From positions 1 to 64,000 of the forward strand of contig NZ_JAAZWE010000003.1 of assembly GCF_013185185.1 (NCBI RefSeq): a stretch of 64,000 nucleotides of DNA. Reading direction: 5' to 3'. Below are positions 17,699 through 26,821 of this stretch, in pieces (position 1 is the stretch's first letter; each line of letters starts with the position of its first letter). This DNA is from Saccharibacillus endophyticus. Lineage in GTDB: Bacteria > Bacillota > Bacilli > Paenibacillales > Paenibacillaceae. A program made the position numbers and the translations under genes. Below the pieces are notes generated by a model that was not told the origin of the DNA, searched no databases, and worked only from the letters and a program-made list of their open reading frames with translations.

Positions 17699-18421
17699 AT
17701 GGGAGTATTCAAAAGACTGCGCGATATGACGAAGGCATCGGTAAATGAAATGTTGGATAAGGTTGAAGATCCGGTAGTCATGCTCAACCAATACCTGCGC
17801 GACATGGAAGAGGAGATTCACCAGGCCGAAGTGACGGTAGCGAAGCAAATGGCGAACGAACGCCGCATGAAGCAGCGTCTGGAAGAAGCGTTCCGCATGT
17901 CCGATCAACGCGAATCGCAAGCGACGGCAGCGCTGACCAACAATCAGGAGGAAGCGGCACGCAAGCTGCTGGAAGAGAAAATCTACTTCGACCAAAGAAT
18001 CACGGAGTACCAAGACCTGCACGGCCAAGCCGAAGTTCAAGTCTCTGACCTGATGCGTCAGCTGCACGAGATGAAAGACGAGTTCTACCAAATGCGCAAC
18101 AAGCGCAACGAACTCGTTGCCCGCGCTCAAATGGCGAAAGCCAAAAAGCAAATGGCACAGGTCAATCCGGTCTACGCGATCGACAAAGGCAGCTCTTCGT
18201 CGGGCTTCCGCCGGATGGAAGAAAAAATCATGCAAATGGAAGCCGAAGCCGATGTTCTGCGCACGCCTTACGGCGGTGGCGGCCTGAACCGCACATCCGC
18301 TTACATCAGCCCTGTCGACGCGCAAAAGCAGCTTCAGGTCGATGAGCAACTGAACGCACTGAAGAACAAGCTGAACGGCGGCCAAAGCGCTCCTTCCCTG
18401 ACAAAAGGCGACGAGCAGTAA
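17699..18421 (+). CDS. PspA/IM30 family protein, copy 2
   Basis: A 240-residue PspA paralogue starting [25 protein letters not shown], with the long coiled-coil core and a longer, Ser/Gly-containing C-terminus than copy 1. Its N-terminal [21 protein letters not shown] is closer to the general PspA/IM30 pattern than copy 1. The two copies flank PspC. They may form mixed polymers or serve separate stresses; the sequence alone cannot decide. Confidence 0.9.
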   Translation: MGVFKRLRDMTKASVNEMLDKVEDPVVMLNQYLRDMEEEIHQAEVTVAKQMANERRMKQRLEEAFRMSDQRESQATAALTNNQEEAARKLLEEKIYFDQRITEYQDLHGQAEVQVSDLMRQLHEMKDEFYQMRNKRNELVARAQMAKAKKQMAQVNPVYAIDKGSSSSGFRRMEEKIMQMEAEADVLRTPYGGGGLNRTSAYISPVDAQKQLQVDEQLNALKNKLNGGQSAPSLTKGDEQ

Positions 18422-18488
18422 GAACGGCAGCGGCGGCCGGAATAGCCACACAGCCGGCCGGAGTTGTGATAGAATAAAGCGAATGATA

Positions 18489-18541
18489 AGCAAAAGCGAA
18501 GAAGCCATGCGGTACGAATGCGTACCGTTATGGCTTTTGCT
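18489..18541 (+). other. stem-loop between the PspA2 and LiaF genes
   Basis: AAGCCAT (18502-18508) pairs with ATGGCTT (18530-18536) and encloses GGTACG/CGTACC. An alternative outer helix AGCAAAA/TTTTGCT can form. It could be a leaky terminator or a processing site that lowers expression of liaFSR relative to the upstream genes. Confidence 0.6.
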
Positions 18542-18573
18542 ACGCTTGGGAACACGGCAGGAGGAGGAGCGAC

Positions 18574-19221
18574 ATGCAAACTCGGAAAAAAACATGGGCG
18601 ATCGTATTGATCGTCGTAGGCGCAATCATGTTGCTTGGCAAGTGGGTTACCCCGCTCTCGATGGTCGCTCTCCTCGTGCTGTGTTACGGTATTTATACGA
18701 TGAGAGCCAATCGGGTGTCGTTCGGTTATAAGTGTCTCGCCGTAGGCGCCGGGCTGCTGCTGCTCGACCATATCATTCTCGTGCTCGGCGGCATTCTGAT
18801 CTCGGTCGGCGTCTTTTACGCCCGAGCCAGAGAACTGCATAGAGGCCGCGAATACGTACGGCGTCAGGAATTTGTTTCGCAGTTGAACCGCGAACGCGAG
18901 CCTTGGGTTCCCGAACCGATCAGTCTGTGGAACTTGTTCGGCGACGTCAACTGCGATTTCTCGCTGGCGCTGCCGACCGAGCCGGATACGGTGATTCATT
19001 TGCAGGGCGTGATCTGCGATGCCGACCTGACCTTCCCGGAGGAATACGGAGTAGAATTGGATATCTTCGTGGGTTATGGCAAAGTGAGTTTCGAAGGGAA
19101 AGCGCACAGCGGAATGTTGAACAAATTCGTCTGGCGTTCGCCGGGCTATGCGTATAGCGAGCAGAAGGTCAGAGTCGTTATGGCCTATGCCGCAGGCGAT
19201 GTGAATATTCGGATTAATTAG
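18574..19221 (+). CDS. liaF: LiaF-like negative regulator of the LiaSR system
   Basis: A 215-residue membrane protein with two to four hydrophobic segments in the first 90 residues (AIVLIVVGAIMLLGKW, MVALLVLCYGIYTM, AVGAGLLLLDHIILVLGGILISVGV) and a C-terminal beta-rich LiaF/DUF2154 domain (about 115-215: SLWNLFGDVNCDFSLALP, ICDADLTFPEEYGVELDIFVGYGKV). In Bacillus LiaF holds LiaS inactive until cell wall antibiotics such as bacitracin act. GGAGGAGCG precedes the ATG. It is directly followed by liaS. Confidence 0.88.
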   Translation: MQTRKKTWAIVLIVVGAIMLLGKWVTPLSMVALLVLCYGIYTMRANRVSFGYKCLAVGAGLLLLDHIILVLGGILISVGVFYARARELHRGREYVRRQEFVSQLNREREPWVPEPISLWNLFGDVNCDFSLALPTEPDTVIHLQGVICDADLTFPEEYGVELDIFVGYGKVSFEGKAHSGMLNKFVWRSPGYAYSEQKVRVVMAYAAGDVNIRIN

Positions 19222-19255
19222 CAGCTTCAGGCGAACGGGGAGACGGTGAGCAAGC

Positions 19256-20323
19256 ATGGCGAATGAACCGAAGAAAATTCGAAAATCGAATACGATCGTG
19301 CGGGGAATCGGTTCGGGGATGCTGCTGTCGCTGATCGTGCTGCTGTCGGCGATGTACGTGTTGTACTCGTATGGACTGTTGAACGTACCGGACGCATGGC
19401 CGCTCAAGATCCGCGCGGGGTTAACCGTGCTTACCGTCTGCATTGCCGTCGGTGCGTTATATGGGCTTTATCGCGCCATGCAAAGCAAGATTCAGTTCGA
19501 CCGGATTCAAGATACATTGCTGCTGTGGGAAAAAGGAAATCCTGCACGCACGGCCTGGCCGGCCGGCGGCGAGTTGGACGGTCTGGCGGAACAGTTGGAC
19601 CGCGTCGGCAAAAAGTGGGAAGAGCAGGTCAGCTCGCTTCAGCGCTTGTCGACGCATAACGCGCAATTGGCGGAGCAGGCTCGGGTGTCGGCCATCGTGG
19701 AGGAGCGGCAGCGTCTTGCGCGCGAATTGCACGATGCGGTGTCGCAGCAGTTGTTCGCGATCTCGATGACGGCAACGGCGGTGGGGCGTACGTTCGAAAA
19801 AGATTTGGCGCGGGCAAGGCGCCAGGTTGAGCTGATCGAGGAAATGGCGTCGGTCGCGCAGTCGGAAATGCGGGCGCTTTTGCTGCATCTTCGTCCCGTT
19901 TATTTGGAAGGCAAACCGCTATATCAAGGATTGAGCGAGTTGGTGCGCGAGATTCAGGCGAAGGTTCCGATGGAGATCACGCTCGATATGGATGCCGGAC
20001 TCGAATTGGTCAAAGGCATCGAAAACCATCTGTTCCGTATCGTGCAGGAAGCTTTATCGAACACGCTGCGCCACTCGAAAGCGGACAAGATGGAAATCAT
20101 GATCGTCCGCCGGAGCGATGCATTGCGAATGTCGCTGAAGGATAACGGCGTAGGCTTCGAGCTGGACGAGAAAAAGCAGGCGTCTTACGGCTTGTCGCTG
20201 ATGCAGGAACGGGTCAGCGAGATCGGCGGTTCGATTCGTTACATAACCGCACCCGGCAAAGGGACGCGTATCGAACTGAACGTGCCGTTGGTAGACGGAG
20301 GACAAAGAGGGAGCGAGGAATAG
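19256..20323 (+). CDS. liaS: LiaS-like sensor histidine kinase
   Basis: A 355-residue kinase of the NarL/LiaS type. Two membrane segments (about residues 19-40 and 54-72) enclose only a short outer loop, so it is an intramembrane-sensing kinase. The HisKA_3 dimerisation motif RQRLARELHDAVSQQLF holds His159, the expected phosphorylation site. The ATPase domain shows HLFRIVQEALSNTLRHSKA (N box), DNGVGF and YGLSLMQERV. Its stop is 2 nt before the liaR start, so the pair is co-translated. Confidence 0.93.
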   Translation: MANEPKKIRKSNTIVRGIGSGMLLSLIVLLSAMYVLYSYGLLNVPDAWPLKIRAGLTVLTVCIAVGALYGLYRAMQSKIQFDRIQDTLLLWEKGNPARTAWPAGGELDGLAEQLDRVGKKWEEQVSSLQRLSTHNAQLAEQARVSAIVEERQRLARELHDAVSQQLFAISMTATAVGRTFEKDLARARRQVELIEEMASVAQSEMRALLLHLRPVYLEGKPLYQGLSELVREIQAKVPMEITLDMDAGLELVKGIENHLFRIVQEALSNTLRHSKADKMEIMIVRRSDALRMSLKDNGVGFELDEKKQASYGLSLMQERVSEIGGSIRYITAPGKGTRIELNVPLVDGGQRGSEE

Positions 20324-20325
20324 TC

Positions 20326-20976
20326 ATGGAATTGGAACAACAGATTACCGTGCTGCTCGTCGACGACCATGAGATGGTCCGCATCGGGCTGGCTGCCGTG
20401 CTCGATACCGAAGACGGAATCGAGGTTGTCGGCGAGGCGAGCGGCGGCGAAGAAGGCGTACGGATGGCGCAGCAGTACAACCCGGATGTCGTGCTTATGG
20501 ACCTCGTGATGGACGGCATGGACGGAATCGAAGCGACGCGCGAGGTATTGAAAAATTGTCCGGACTGCAAAGTGATCGTGCTGACGAGTTATTTGGATGA
20601 CGAGAAAATGTATCCGGTCATCGAAGCCGGAGCGTTCAGTTATCTGCTGAAAACGTCTCGGGCAAACGAGGTGGCCGACGCGATTCGTGCGGCTGTCCGC
20701 GGACAGTCCGTGCTCGAATCGCAGGTCGCCGCCAAAATGATGGATCGTTTCCGTACTCCTCCGCCTGCCAGGGCGCTGCACGATGATCTCACGGATCGGG
20801 AAATGGAAGTGCTTCGTTACGTGGCTCAAGGCAAGTCGAATCAGGAAATCGCGGACGAACTGGTGATCGGCATCAAGACGGTCAAGTTCCATGTGACGAA
20901 CCTGTTGTCCAAGCTGGAAGTGGAAGACCGGACGCAAGCCGCCATTTACGCGTATAAAAACGGATTGGCCCAATAA
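20326..20976 (+). CDS. liaR: LiaR-like response regulator
   Basis: A 216-residue NarL-family response regulator. The receiver domain has the acidic pair in LLVDDHEMVRIG and Asp59 (VVLMDLVMDGMDG) as the likely phosphate acceptor, with Lys in LLKTSRANE. The C-terminal LuxR-type helix-turn-helix is LTDREMEVLRYVAQGKSNQE (about 150-215). It should activate the operon headed by the LiaI-like gene. A terminator follows. Confidence 0.93.
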   Translation: MELEQQITVLLVDDHEMVRIGLAAVLDTEDGIEVVGEASGGEEGVRMAQQYNPDVVLMDLVMDGMDGIEATREVLKNCPDCKVIVLTSYLDDEKMYPVIEAGAFSYLLKTSRANEVADAIRAAVRGQSVLESQVAAKMMDRFRTPPPARALHDDLTDREMEVLRYVAQGKSNQEIADELVIGIKTVKFHVTNLLSKLEVEDRTQAAIYAYKNGLAQ

Positions 20977-21006
20977 AAACCGAGCATTCGTTCACACCCG
21001 ACATAG

Positions 21007-21038
21007 ACCGCACGGAGCATAAATCCGATGCGGTTTTT
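21007..21038 (+). terminator. terminator of the Lia/Psp operon
   Basis: ACCGCA plus CGGA pair with TCCG and TGCGGT (one bulged A), followed by TTTTTTT. Confidence 0.88.
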
Positions 21039-21135
21039 TTATTGATGCATCGATGTTGGCTCGGAATATCGGTGTTTCGAATTTTTACTGAATAACACAT
21101 TATGTCATTCTGATCGAACGGCAAGCTTTGCGGAT

Positions 21136-21156
21136 TATAATTTGTAAGCGCTTAAA
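21136..21156 (+). promoter_or_regulatory. -10 box with overlapping cre-like site
   Basis: TATAAT (21136-21141) is followed at 21143-21156 by TGTAAGCGCTTAAA, which fits the catabolite-responsive-element consensus TGWAANCGNTNWCA with one mismatch. It stands 30 nt before the beta-helix gene. A cre overlapping the transcription start would give CcpA repression in the presence of good carbon sources. Confidence 0.6.
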
Positions 21157-21185
21157 TATAAAGATCCGAAAGGGGAGATTGTGTC

Positions 21186-22961
21186 ATGTTCATCACGAAA
21201 AAGAGAAGGCACGTCCTAACCTGTCTGCTGATGTCTTCCGTTCTTGCTGTGCCTGCTGCCGTATCGTTCCCGTCTTCCGCCGTTCAAGCGTCGTCGCGCG
21301 TTGTCTCGATTGCCGATTACGGAGCTGTACCCGATGATGGAATCGATGATCTGAATGCGATTCGCCAAGCGGTAGCTGCCGCCAAGGCTTCGAACAAAAA
21401 CGTGTACGTGCCGGCGGGAACTTTTTTCTATGACGATGCGATCGTTCTGGATGGAGTGGATATGGTTGGCGAAGGCGAAATCTCTGTGCTGCATAGCACG
21501 AACCAGCAGCGCCAGGCTGTTCAGTTGGCCGGAAACGGCAGCGGGTTGAGCCAGGTGAAGCTTACGACTGTTCCGGTGACTACGCGTTTATCCACGTCCG
21601 TGTCGGCACGGGTTCATATTATGCCTGGGGCGGCAGACTTTACGATTGCGGATACGTTCATCGTGGGTGGTTCGTCGGCGGGCATTATCGGATACGGCAT
21701 AAACGGAGCGATTGTTCGCAACGATGTTCGCGATACGCTGGCTGACGGTATTCATATGACGGGCGGATCGGCAAACATTCGCATCGAGGAGAATACGGTG
21801 CGCGATACGGGAGACGACATGATCGCCGTCGTATCCTATGAGAAAAACGGGACTTGGGTCAACAATGTGAAGATCGCGAATAACGATGTAGCCGGTGGTC
21901 ATGCGCGCGGCATCACGGTATCGGGCGGTACGAACATTTCCATCGAACGAAACAGGATTGCGGATACAGGCGGAGCGGGCGTATTCATCGCGTCGGAAGG
22001 CAGCTACCAGACGTACGAGGTGCGCAATCTTCAAGTCGTGCGCAACACGATCCTGCGCGACAGCCGCAATGCGGCCATTCCGGAAAAAGGAGGAATTCGC
22101 CTTCAGGCGACTTATAAAGAACCGAGTATCGTGAACGCGACTTTTGAGCAAAATACGATTACGGACTCGGCGGACAGCGGGATTCTGATTCTGGGTTCGG
22201 CGAGCATTCAGGCGTTCTTTGCCCGCAACGAGATCGTCAACCCGACCAATCACGGTATGCATATTTTGAAAACGGTGATCGGGCAGTTGAATTTTTCGGG
22301 CAACAAGGTTCAGGGAGCAGGCGGCTTCCCGTTCTATAATCAGTCTCAGGCGCAGGTGTTCAGCGATGTGACGAACTCGGCGCCGCCGGGAGGCGGGGAA
22401 GAGGACGATTATGTGGCAGCAAGAGGCACGCCGCGCATCGATGGGTTCGTCGATGACGTGTGGAGCAATGCGACGCCGCTTGCGCTCAACGTGGATGCGA
22501 ACGGCACGACGGGGACGGTGAGAATCGCTTGGGATGACAACGCGCTGTATTACTTGTTCGAAATGACGGATGCGACCCCGAACGCGCTGGCCTCAGACGA
22601 GCATAACGATTCGGTCGAGGTGTGGGTAGACGAGTTGAACGCGAAGAACGGCACGCGGACCGTGGGGGATTATCAGCTGCGCGTCGGCTATGACGGAGCG
22701 CTTTCTTCGGCCGTGCGAGGATTTAATCTTTCCAACGTAACGAAGGCCGTGATGCAACGCGAGAGCGGCTATACGGCAGAGTTCGCGGTTCCTTATACGG
22801 CACTTGTTCCGCAGGCGGGCGACGTGATCGGATTCAACGCCAGCGCGAACGACGATTCCAACGGGGACGGGCGGCGCGATACGTATTTAAGCTGGGTGGA
22901 CAAAAACCTTCCGTACTGGGCGGATACGCGAGTATACGGCGAAGTAACGCTGGAAAATTGA
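21186..22961 (+). CDS. secreted parallel beta-helix protein with CBM9-like domain
   Basis: A 591-residue exported protein. The signal peptide covers about residues 1-36 (basic start, hydrophobic core, SAVQASS). Residues 40-95 match the N-cap of pectate-lyase-3 type helices (SIADYGAVPDDGIDDLNAIR, VYVPAGTFF). Residues 150-390 hold repeated beta-helix turns (NIRIEENTVRDTGDDM, NISIERNRIADTGGAGVFI, ATFEQNTITDSADSGILI). Residues 405-590 form a CBM9/DOMON-like carbohydrate-binding domain (GTPRIDGFVDDVWSNATPL, DSVEVWVDELNAKNG). It probably binds or cleaves a plant or microbial polysaccharide; no catalytic set can be named. Confidence 0.82.
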   Translation: MFITKKRRHVLTCLLMSSVLAVPAAVSFPSSAVQASSRVVSIADYGAVPDDGIDDLNAIRQAVAAAKASNKNVYVPAGTFFYDDAIVLDGVDMVGEGEISVLHSTNQQRQAVQLAGNGSGLSQVKLTTVPVTTRLSTSVSARVHIMPGAADFTIADTFIVGGSSAGIIGYGINGAIVRNDVRDTLADGIHMTGGSANIRIEENTVRDTGDDMIAVVSYEKNGTWVNNVKIANNDVAGGHARGITVSGGTNISIERNRIADTGGAGVFIASEGSYQTYEVRNLQVVRNTILRDSRNAAIPEKGGIRLQATYKEPSIVNATFEQNTITDSADSGILILGSASIQAFFARNEIVNPTNHGMHILKTVIGQLNFSGNKVQGAGGFPFYNQSQAQVFSDVTNSAPPGGGEEDDYVAARGTPRIDGFVDDVWSNATPLALNVDANGTTGTVRIAWDDNALYYLFEMTDATPNALASDEHNDSVEVWVDELNAKNGTRTVGDYQLRVGYDGALSSAVRGFNLSNVTKAVMQRESGYTAEFAVPYTALVPQAGDVIGFNASANDDSNGDGRRDTYLSWVDKNLPYWADTRVYGEVTLEN

Positions 22962-22984
22962 AAACGCTATCCTGAATTTTTCGC

Positions 22985-23015
22985 AAGGTCGGCTTGATTT
23001 AGCCGGCCTTTTTGT
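22985..23015 (+). terminator. terminator after the beta-helix gene
   Basis: AAGGTCGGCT pairs with AGCCGGCCTT (one G-T pair), followed by TTTTT. Confidence 0.88.
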
Positions 23016-23209
23016 GTACCTTTTTGGTGTACGCAAATATTAATGAAACCTTCATCTTAGATCAACATAAATGATAATCAATACGATAGCATCAATTTGA
23101 GAGATATGATAGAATGACATCACATCTTTCTTTTTCCGCACTAACGCGGAGAATTGAGAGTCAGGCATAACAATTCGTTACTATACTAATACAGGAAGAA
23201 TGGGGAGCT

Positions 23210-24766
23210 ATGACGGACAATCAAAATCTTGAAGCATTGAAAGCACCGGGCGCGGTCTTTTTCATCTTCGGGGCTACCGGAGACCTGGCCCGTCGTAAGT
23301 TGTTCCCGGCCATTTTCAGCTTGTACCGGGAAGGCAAATTGGCGGAGGACTTTGCAGTAGTCGGAGTGGCTAGACGCCCCCGCACGAACGATGAGTTCCG
23401 CGACGACGTATTCCGCTCGATTCAGGAATTCGGACGGTACAAATCTTCCGACCAGGAGAAGTGGAACACGTTTGCGGAACACTTCGAATATAAATCCCTC
23501 GACATCAATAACGTGGCGGGATTCCAAGAACTCAAAGAACAGACGGAAGCGATCGAGTCCAAATTCTCGATTCCCGGCAACCGCCTTTTCTATCTGGCGC
23601 TTGCGCCGGAACTGTTCGGCAGCGTTTCGCTCAATCTGCGCGAAGGCGGCATGCTGGATAGCGAAGGTTGGCACCGTCTCGTGATCGAGAAGCCGTTCGG
23701 CTACGACCTCAAGTCGGCCGAGAAGCTGAACGAAGAACTGGGCCATGTGTTCCAGGAAGACGAGATCTACCGGATCGACCACTATCTCGGCAAAGAGATG
23801 GTGCAGAACATCGAGACGATTCGTTTCTCGAACATGTTCTTCGAGTCGCTCTGGAACAACAAATACATCGCGAACGTGCAAATCACGCTCGGCGAGACGG
23901 TCGGCGTCGAAGAGCGCGGCGGCTACTATGATCATGCGGGCGCGCTGCGCGATATGGGTCAAAACCATATTCTCCAGCTGCTTACCATGATCGCCATGGA
24001 ACCGCCTAGCCGCCTGCTGGCCGAAGACATTCGCGACGAGAAGGTCAAAGTGCTGCGTTCGCTGCATCATTTCGCCGACTCCGACGAAGTCCGAGCCAAT
24101 GTCGTGCGCGGCCAATATACGGCCGGACAAAGCAACGGCAAAGACCTTCCGGGCTACCGCGAAGAAGACAAAGTCGATCCGAACTCGAACACCGAGACGT
24201 TTTTCGCGGCTCGCGTATCCGTGGATAACTTCCGTTGGGCCGGCGTGCCGTTCTATATTCGGACAGGCAAGCGCCTGCCGGTGAAGACGACCGAAGTCGT
24301 GATCGAATTCAAAAAGATGCCGGGCAACATCTACCTCGGACAAAAGCATGATCTCCAGCCTAACCTGTTGGTGATCCGCGTCAATCCGATGGAAGGCATC
24401 TACTTCAAGATCAACGCGAAGAAACCGGGTTCGGAATCGGAAATCGCGCAAGTGGCGATGGAATTCTGCCAAAGCTGCCTGGTGGGCATCAACTCGCCGG
24501 AAGCTTACGAGCGCCTGATCCACGACGCGGCGAAAGGCGATTCCACGTACTTCACGCGTTGGGACGAAGTGGCTTCGGCTTGGGCTTTCGTGGACAAGAT
24601 CGATGCGGCATGGAAAGAAAATCCGGCCGACGTCAGCACGTATCCGGCAGGAAGCTGGGGACCGGACGCGGCGCACGAACTGCTTGCGCGCGACGGGTTC
24701 CACTGGTGGCCGGTTAACGGACAAGAAGAAGACAATGTCATTTGGGTAGCGGCTTCGAGCAACTAA
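23210..24766 (+). CDS. zwf: glucose-6-phosphate 1-dehydrogenase
   Basis: The 518-residue protein oxidises glucose-6-phosphate to 6-phosphogluconolactone with NADP, opening the oxidative pentose phosphate pathway. The nucleotide motif FGATGDLARRKLFPAIF lies near the N-terminus and the active-site motif RIDHYLGKE at residues 188-196 (Asp190, His191). GTGKRLP of the C-terminal domain is seen as RTGKRLP. Length is normal for bacteria. It is a single gene with its own terminator; GGGGAG precedes the ATG. Confidence 0.97.
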   Translation: MTDNQNLEALKAPGAVFFIFGATGDLARRKLFPAIFSLYREGKLAEDFAVVGVARRPRTNDEFRDDVFRSIQEFGRYKSSDQEKWNTFAEHFEYKSLDINNVAGFQELKEQTEAIESKFSIPGNRLFYLALAPELFGSVSLNLREGGMLDSEGWHRLVIEKPFGYDLKSAEKLNEELGHVFQEDEIYRIDHYLGKEMVQNIETIRFSNMFFESLWNNKYIANVQITLGETVGVEERGGYYDHAGALRDMGQNHILQLLTMIAMEPPSRLLAEDIRDEKVKVLRSLHHFADSDEVRANVVRGQYTAGQSNGKDLPGYREEDKVDPNSNTETFFAARVSVDNFRWAGVPFYIRTGKRLPVKTTEVVIEFKKMPGNIYLGQKHDLQPNLLVIRVNPMEGIYFKINAKKPGSESEIAQVAMEFCQSCLVGINSPEAYERLIHDAAKGDSTYFTRWDEVASAWAFVDKIDAAWKENPADVSTYPAGSWGPDAAHELLARDGFHWWPVNGQEEDNVIWVAASSN

Positions 24767-24794
24767 TCCAAAGGCAACGATAGCCATAAACTGT

Positions 24795-24842
24795 AAAGCC
24801 GCTGCATCGTCGAACTTTCCGACGGTGCAGCGGCTTTTTTAT
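24795..24842 (+). terminator. terminator of zwf
   Basis: AAGCCGCTGCA pairs with TGCAGCGGCTT and encloses CGTCG/CGACG, followed by TTTTTTA. Confidence 0.94.
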
Positions 24843-24941
24843 TTTTTTTACGCAGACGAGGATATTCAAGCTTGACCTTGAAGGATACTTCAACCCTTAT
24901 GCTGAGGATAGAATATTCAAAGCGAAGGAGAGCGTTCGATC

Positions 24942-26258
24942 ATTAAAACAAGCACAAAGTGGAGAATAGTCGGCGGAGCGGCGGGAATTGCGGCAGCCGC
25001 TTATATCTATCGGTCGAAAAAGGAAGGTCTCAGCCCGAATCCGATGCGACGCTTGTTTCCGGTTTTCACGATGCCTGAACCGACGGGGACTTATGCGATC
25101 GGCACCTTCGAAGCGCATCTCACTGATGAGCGTCGCAATGAAACAAAGCGCGGTACGGCTCCGGAGGCAGAAGCAGTCCGTGAAATTCCGATTACGGTCT
25201 GGTATCCGGCGGAACTTCCAAGTCAACAAGACAATGAGGCGGAAAATTACCCGGATTCGCTGGGAGAGTGTATTTCGCTGGTGTTCGGCCTGCCGAAAGG
25301 ATTGTTCCGACATGTGTCGCGGGTGAAAACGCATATGTTCAAAAATGCTAGAGTCGCGAAAGAGCGTTCGAGTTATCCGGTATTGTTGTTCTCTCCGGGG
25401 ATTCGCTCGACGCGTTATCAGAGCCTCACTCTTGTCGAAGAGCTGGCTAGCCAAGGCTATATCGTCATCGGAATGGACCATCCGTATACATCGGCACGGG
25501 TGACCTTGAAGGATGGAAGCCGCGCTGAATACTTGCATGAACCGGAGTTTGCACAGTCGCGCGAATTGTATGATTATAATGTGAAAGAGGTCGCGGTACG
25601 CGCATTGGATGCTCGTTTTGTACGGGATACGTTGGAAGAATGGAATCAGCCGTCTTCGGGTCATGCCTTGTCGGGTCGGATGGATCTGAATCGGGTCGGG
25701 ATTCTGGGCCATTCCTACGGCGGAGCGACTGCTGCGGAAACATTGGCGACGGATGAACGTTTTGCTGCCGCGCTCAGTCTGGAAGGCGGATTCTGGGGCA
25801 AGGTGTCGCATAAGCCGCTGGAGCGTCCGTTTATGTATCTGTTCACGGGCGGAACGGCGCAGAGCTTGAATCCGGACGCGTCGAAAAAAGAAGCCGTCTT
25901 TTTCGAGGAATGGCAAGAAGACGCGGATCGGGTGATGCGGGCGAGCCGAAGCGACGCGCTATTTGCGACGGTGGAGCCTTTTTACCACCAGAGCTTTACC
26001 GATATTTCGCTGGTGTCCCCGAAGCTGTTCGCCAAGCAAGTCTCGCCGGAGCGGACGATCGAGATTACGCGTTCGTATGCGACTGCTTTTTTTGATCGGT
26101 ATCTAAAAGGGATGAAGTCCGATCTGCTTGGGCAGGATGTCGCGGCATTTCCCGAAGTTCGTTATCGGCCTGAATATACGCGCATGGGCGATACGGCGCT
26201 AACCGGCGGATATCTGGACGGGAATGCGACGCCGAATGCGGAAGCCGCATCACGATAG
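24942..26258 (+). CDS. alpha/beta hydrolase (PAF-acetylhydrolase-like) with N-terminal membrane anchor
   Basis: An alpha/beta hydrolase of about 438 residues. Seen are LLFSPGIRSTRYQ, the nucleophile elbow GHSYGG, and a late histidine in the segment PFYHQSFTD. The frame is open upstream of the first ATG (25044) and encodes a membrane anchor, KWRIVGGAAGIAAAAYIY. No ATG, GTG or TTG is available there. The ribosome binding site AAGGAG (24925-24930) stands properly before ATC 24939/ATT 24942, so a rare start codon is proposed; starting at ATG 25044 would lose the anchor. The MerR gene follows 27 nt after the stop. Substrate unknown. Confidence 0.75.
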   Translation: MKTSTKWRIVGGAAGIAAAAYIYRSKKEGLSPNPMRRLFPVFTMPEPTGTYAIGTFEAHLTDERRNETKRGTAPEAEAVREIPITVWYPAELPSQQDNEAENYPDSLGECISLVFGLPKGLFRHVSRVKTHMFKNARVAKERSSYPVLLFSPGIRSTRYQSLTLVEELASQGYIVIGMDHPYTSARVTLKDGSRAEYLHEPEFAQSRELYDYNVKEVAVRALDARFVRDTLEEWNQPSSGHALSGRMDLNRVGILGHSYGGATAAETLATDERFAAALSLEGGFWGKVSHKPLERPFMYLFTGGTAQSLNPDASKKEAVFFEEWQEDADRVMRASRSDALFATVEPFYHQSFTDISLVSPKLFAKQVSPERTIEITRSYATAFFDRYLKGMKSDLLGQDVAAFPEVRYRPEYTRMGDTALTGGYLDGNATPNAEAASR

Positions 26259-26285
26259 CAGCGACAAAGTGAAGGAGGGCGCCCG

Positions 26286-26693
26286 ATGAAGAAGATGACC
26301 CGCGGACAGCTGGCCAAGCAGACGGGGCTGACAACGGCGGCGATACGCTTTTACGAGGATGAGGGTCTGCTGCCGCAGCCCGAACGGAGCGAAAGCGGAT
26401 ACCGGCTTTACGGCGATGAGTATCTGACGATGATCAAATTTATTCAGGATACGAAAGCGCTCGGTTACCCGCTATCCCGAATCGGCGATACGCTGCGCAA
26501 GCTGAGCGGCGGGCCGGAGCTGGCCGTGGACGCGATCCGGGAACTGGTGCGCGGGCAGATAATCGGGATTGAGCGCCAAGAGCGTCATTTGGCTGAAGTG
26601 AAGCTAAATCTGAGCCGCCTGTTGACCGAATACGACGACGAAGCGGTACGGGAATATATGCGTTCGTTTCGGCGGGAGCCGGAAGCAGATTAG
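26286..26693 (+). CDS. MerR-family transcriptional regulator
   Basis: A 135-residue regulator with an N-terminal winged helix (LAKQTGLTTAAIRFYEDEG, LLPQPERSESGYRLY) and a dimerising coiled coil (about 80-118). There is no cysteine cluster typical of metal sensors, so it more likely responds to a small molecule or oxidant. GAAGGAGGG precedes the ATG. It is probably co-transcribed with the hydrolase just upstream. Confidence 0.87.
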   Translation: MKKMTRGQLAKQTGLTTAAIRFYEDEGLLPQPERSESGYRLYGDEYLTMIKFIQDTKALGYPLSRIGDTLRKLSGGPELAVDAIRELVRGQIIGIERQERHLAEVKLNLSRLLTEYDDEAVREYMRSFRREPEAD

Positions 26694-26755
26694 ACGGAGG
26701 CGCGCCTGCCTGAAAAGAATTGCGTTTCCATAAGGATTCGATGCAGATTCTCCCC

Positions 26756-26782
26756 TTGCCGAAGCGCTAATTATGGTACAAT
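26756..26782 (+). promoter_or_regulatory. promoter of prfC
   Basis: TTGCCG (26756-26761) and an extended -10, TGGTACAAT (box 26777-26782), with a 15-nt spacer. The predicted transcript start near 26789 coincides with an upstream in-frame ATG, which supports the later start for prfC. Confidence 0.6.
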
Positions 26783-26821
26783 ATAGGGATGAATACGTAC
26801 GATACAGAAGGGAACGTGAAC

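Noticed and set aside
23186..24787. 533-codon minus-strand frame over zwf
   Set aside because: Exact antisense of zwf; long antisense frames are common in GC-rich genes. No motifs seen.
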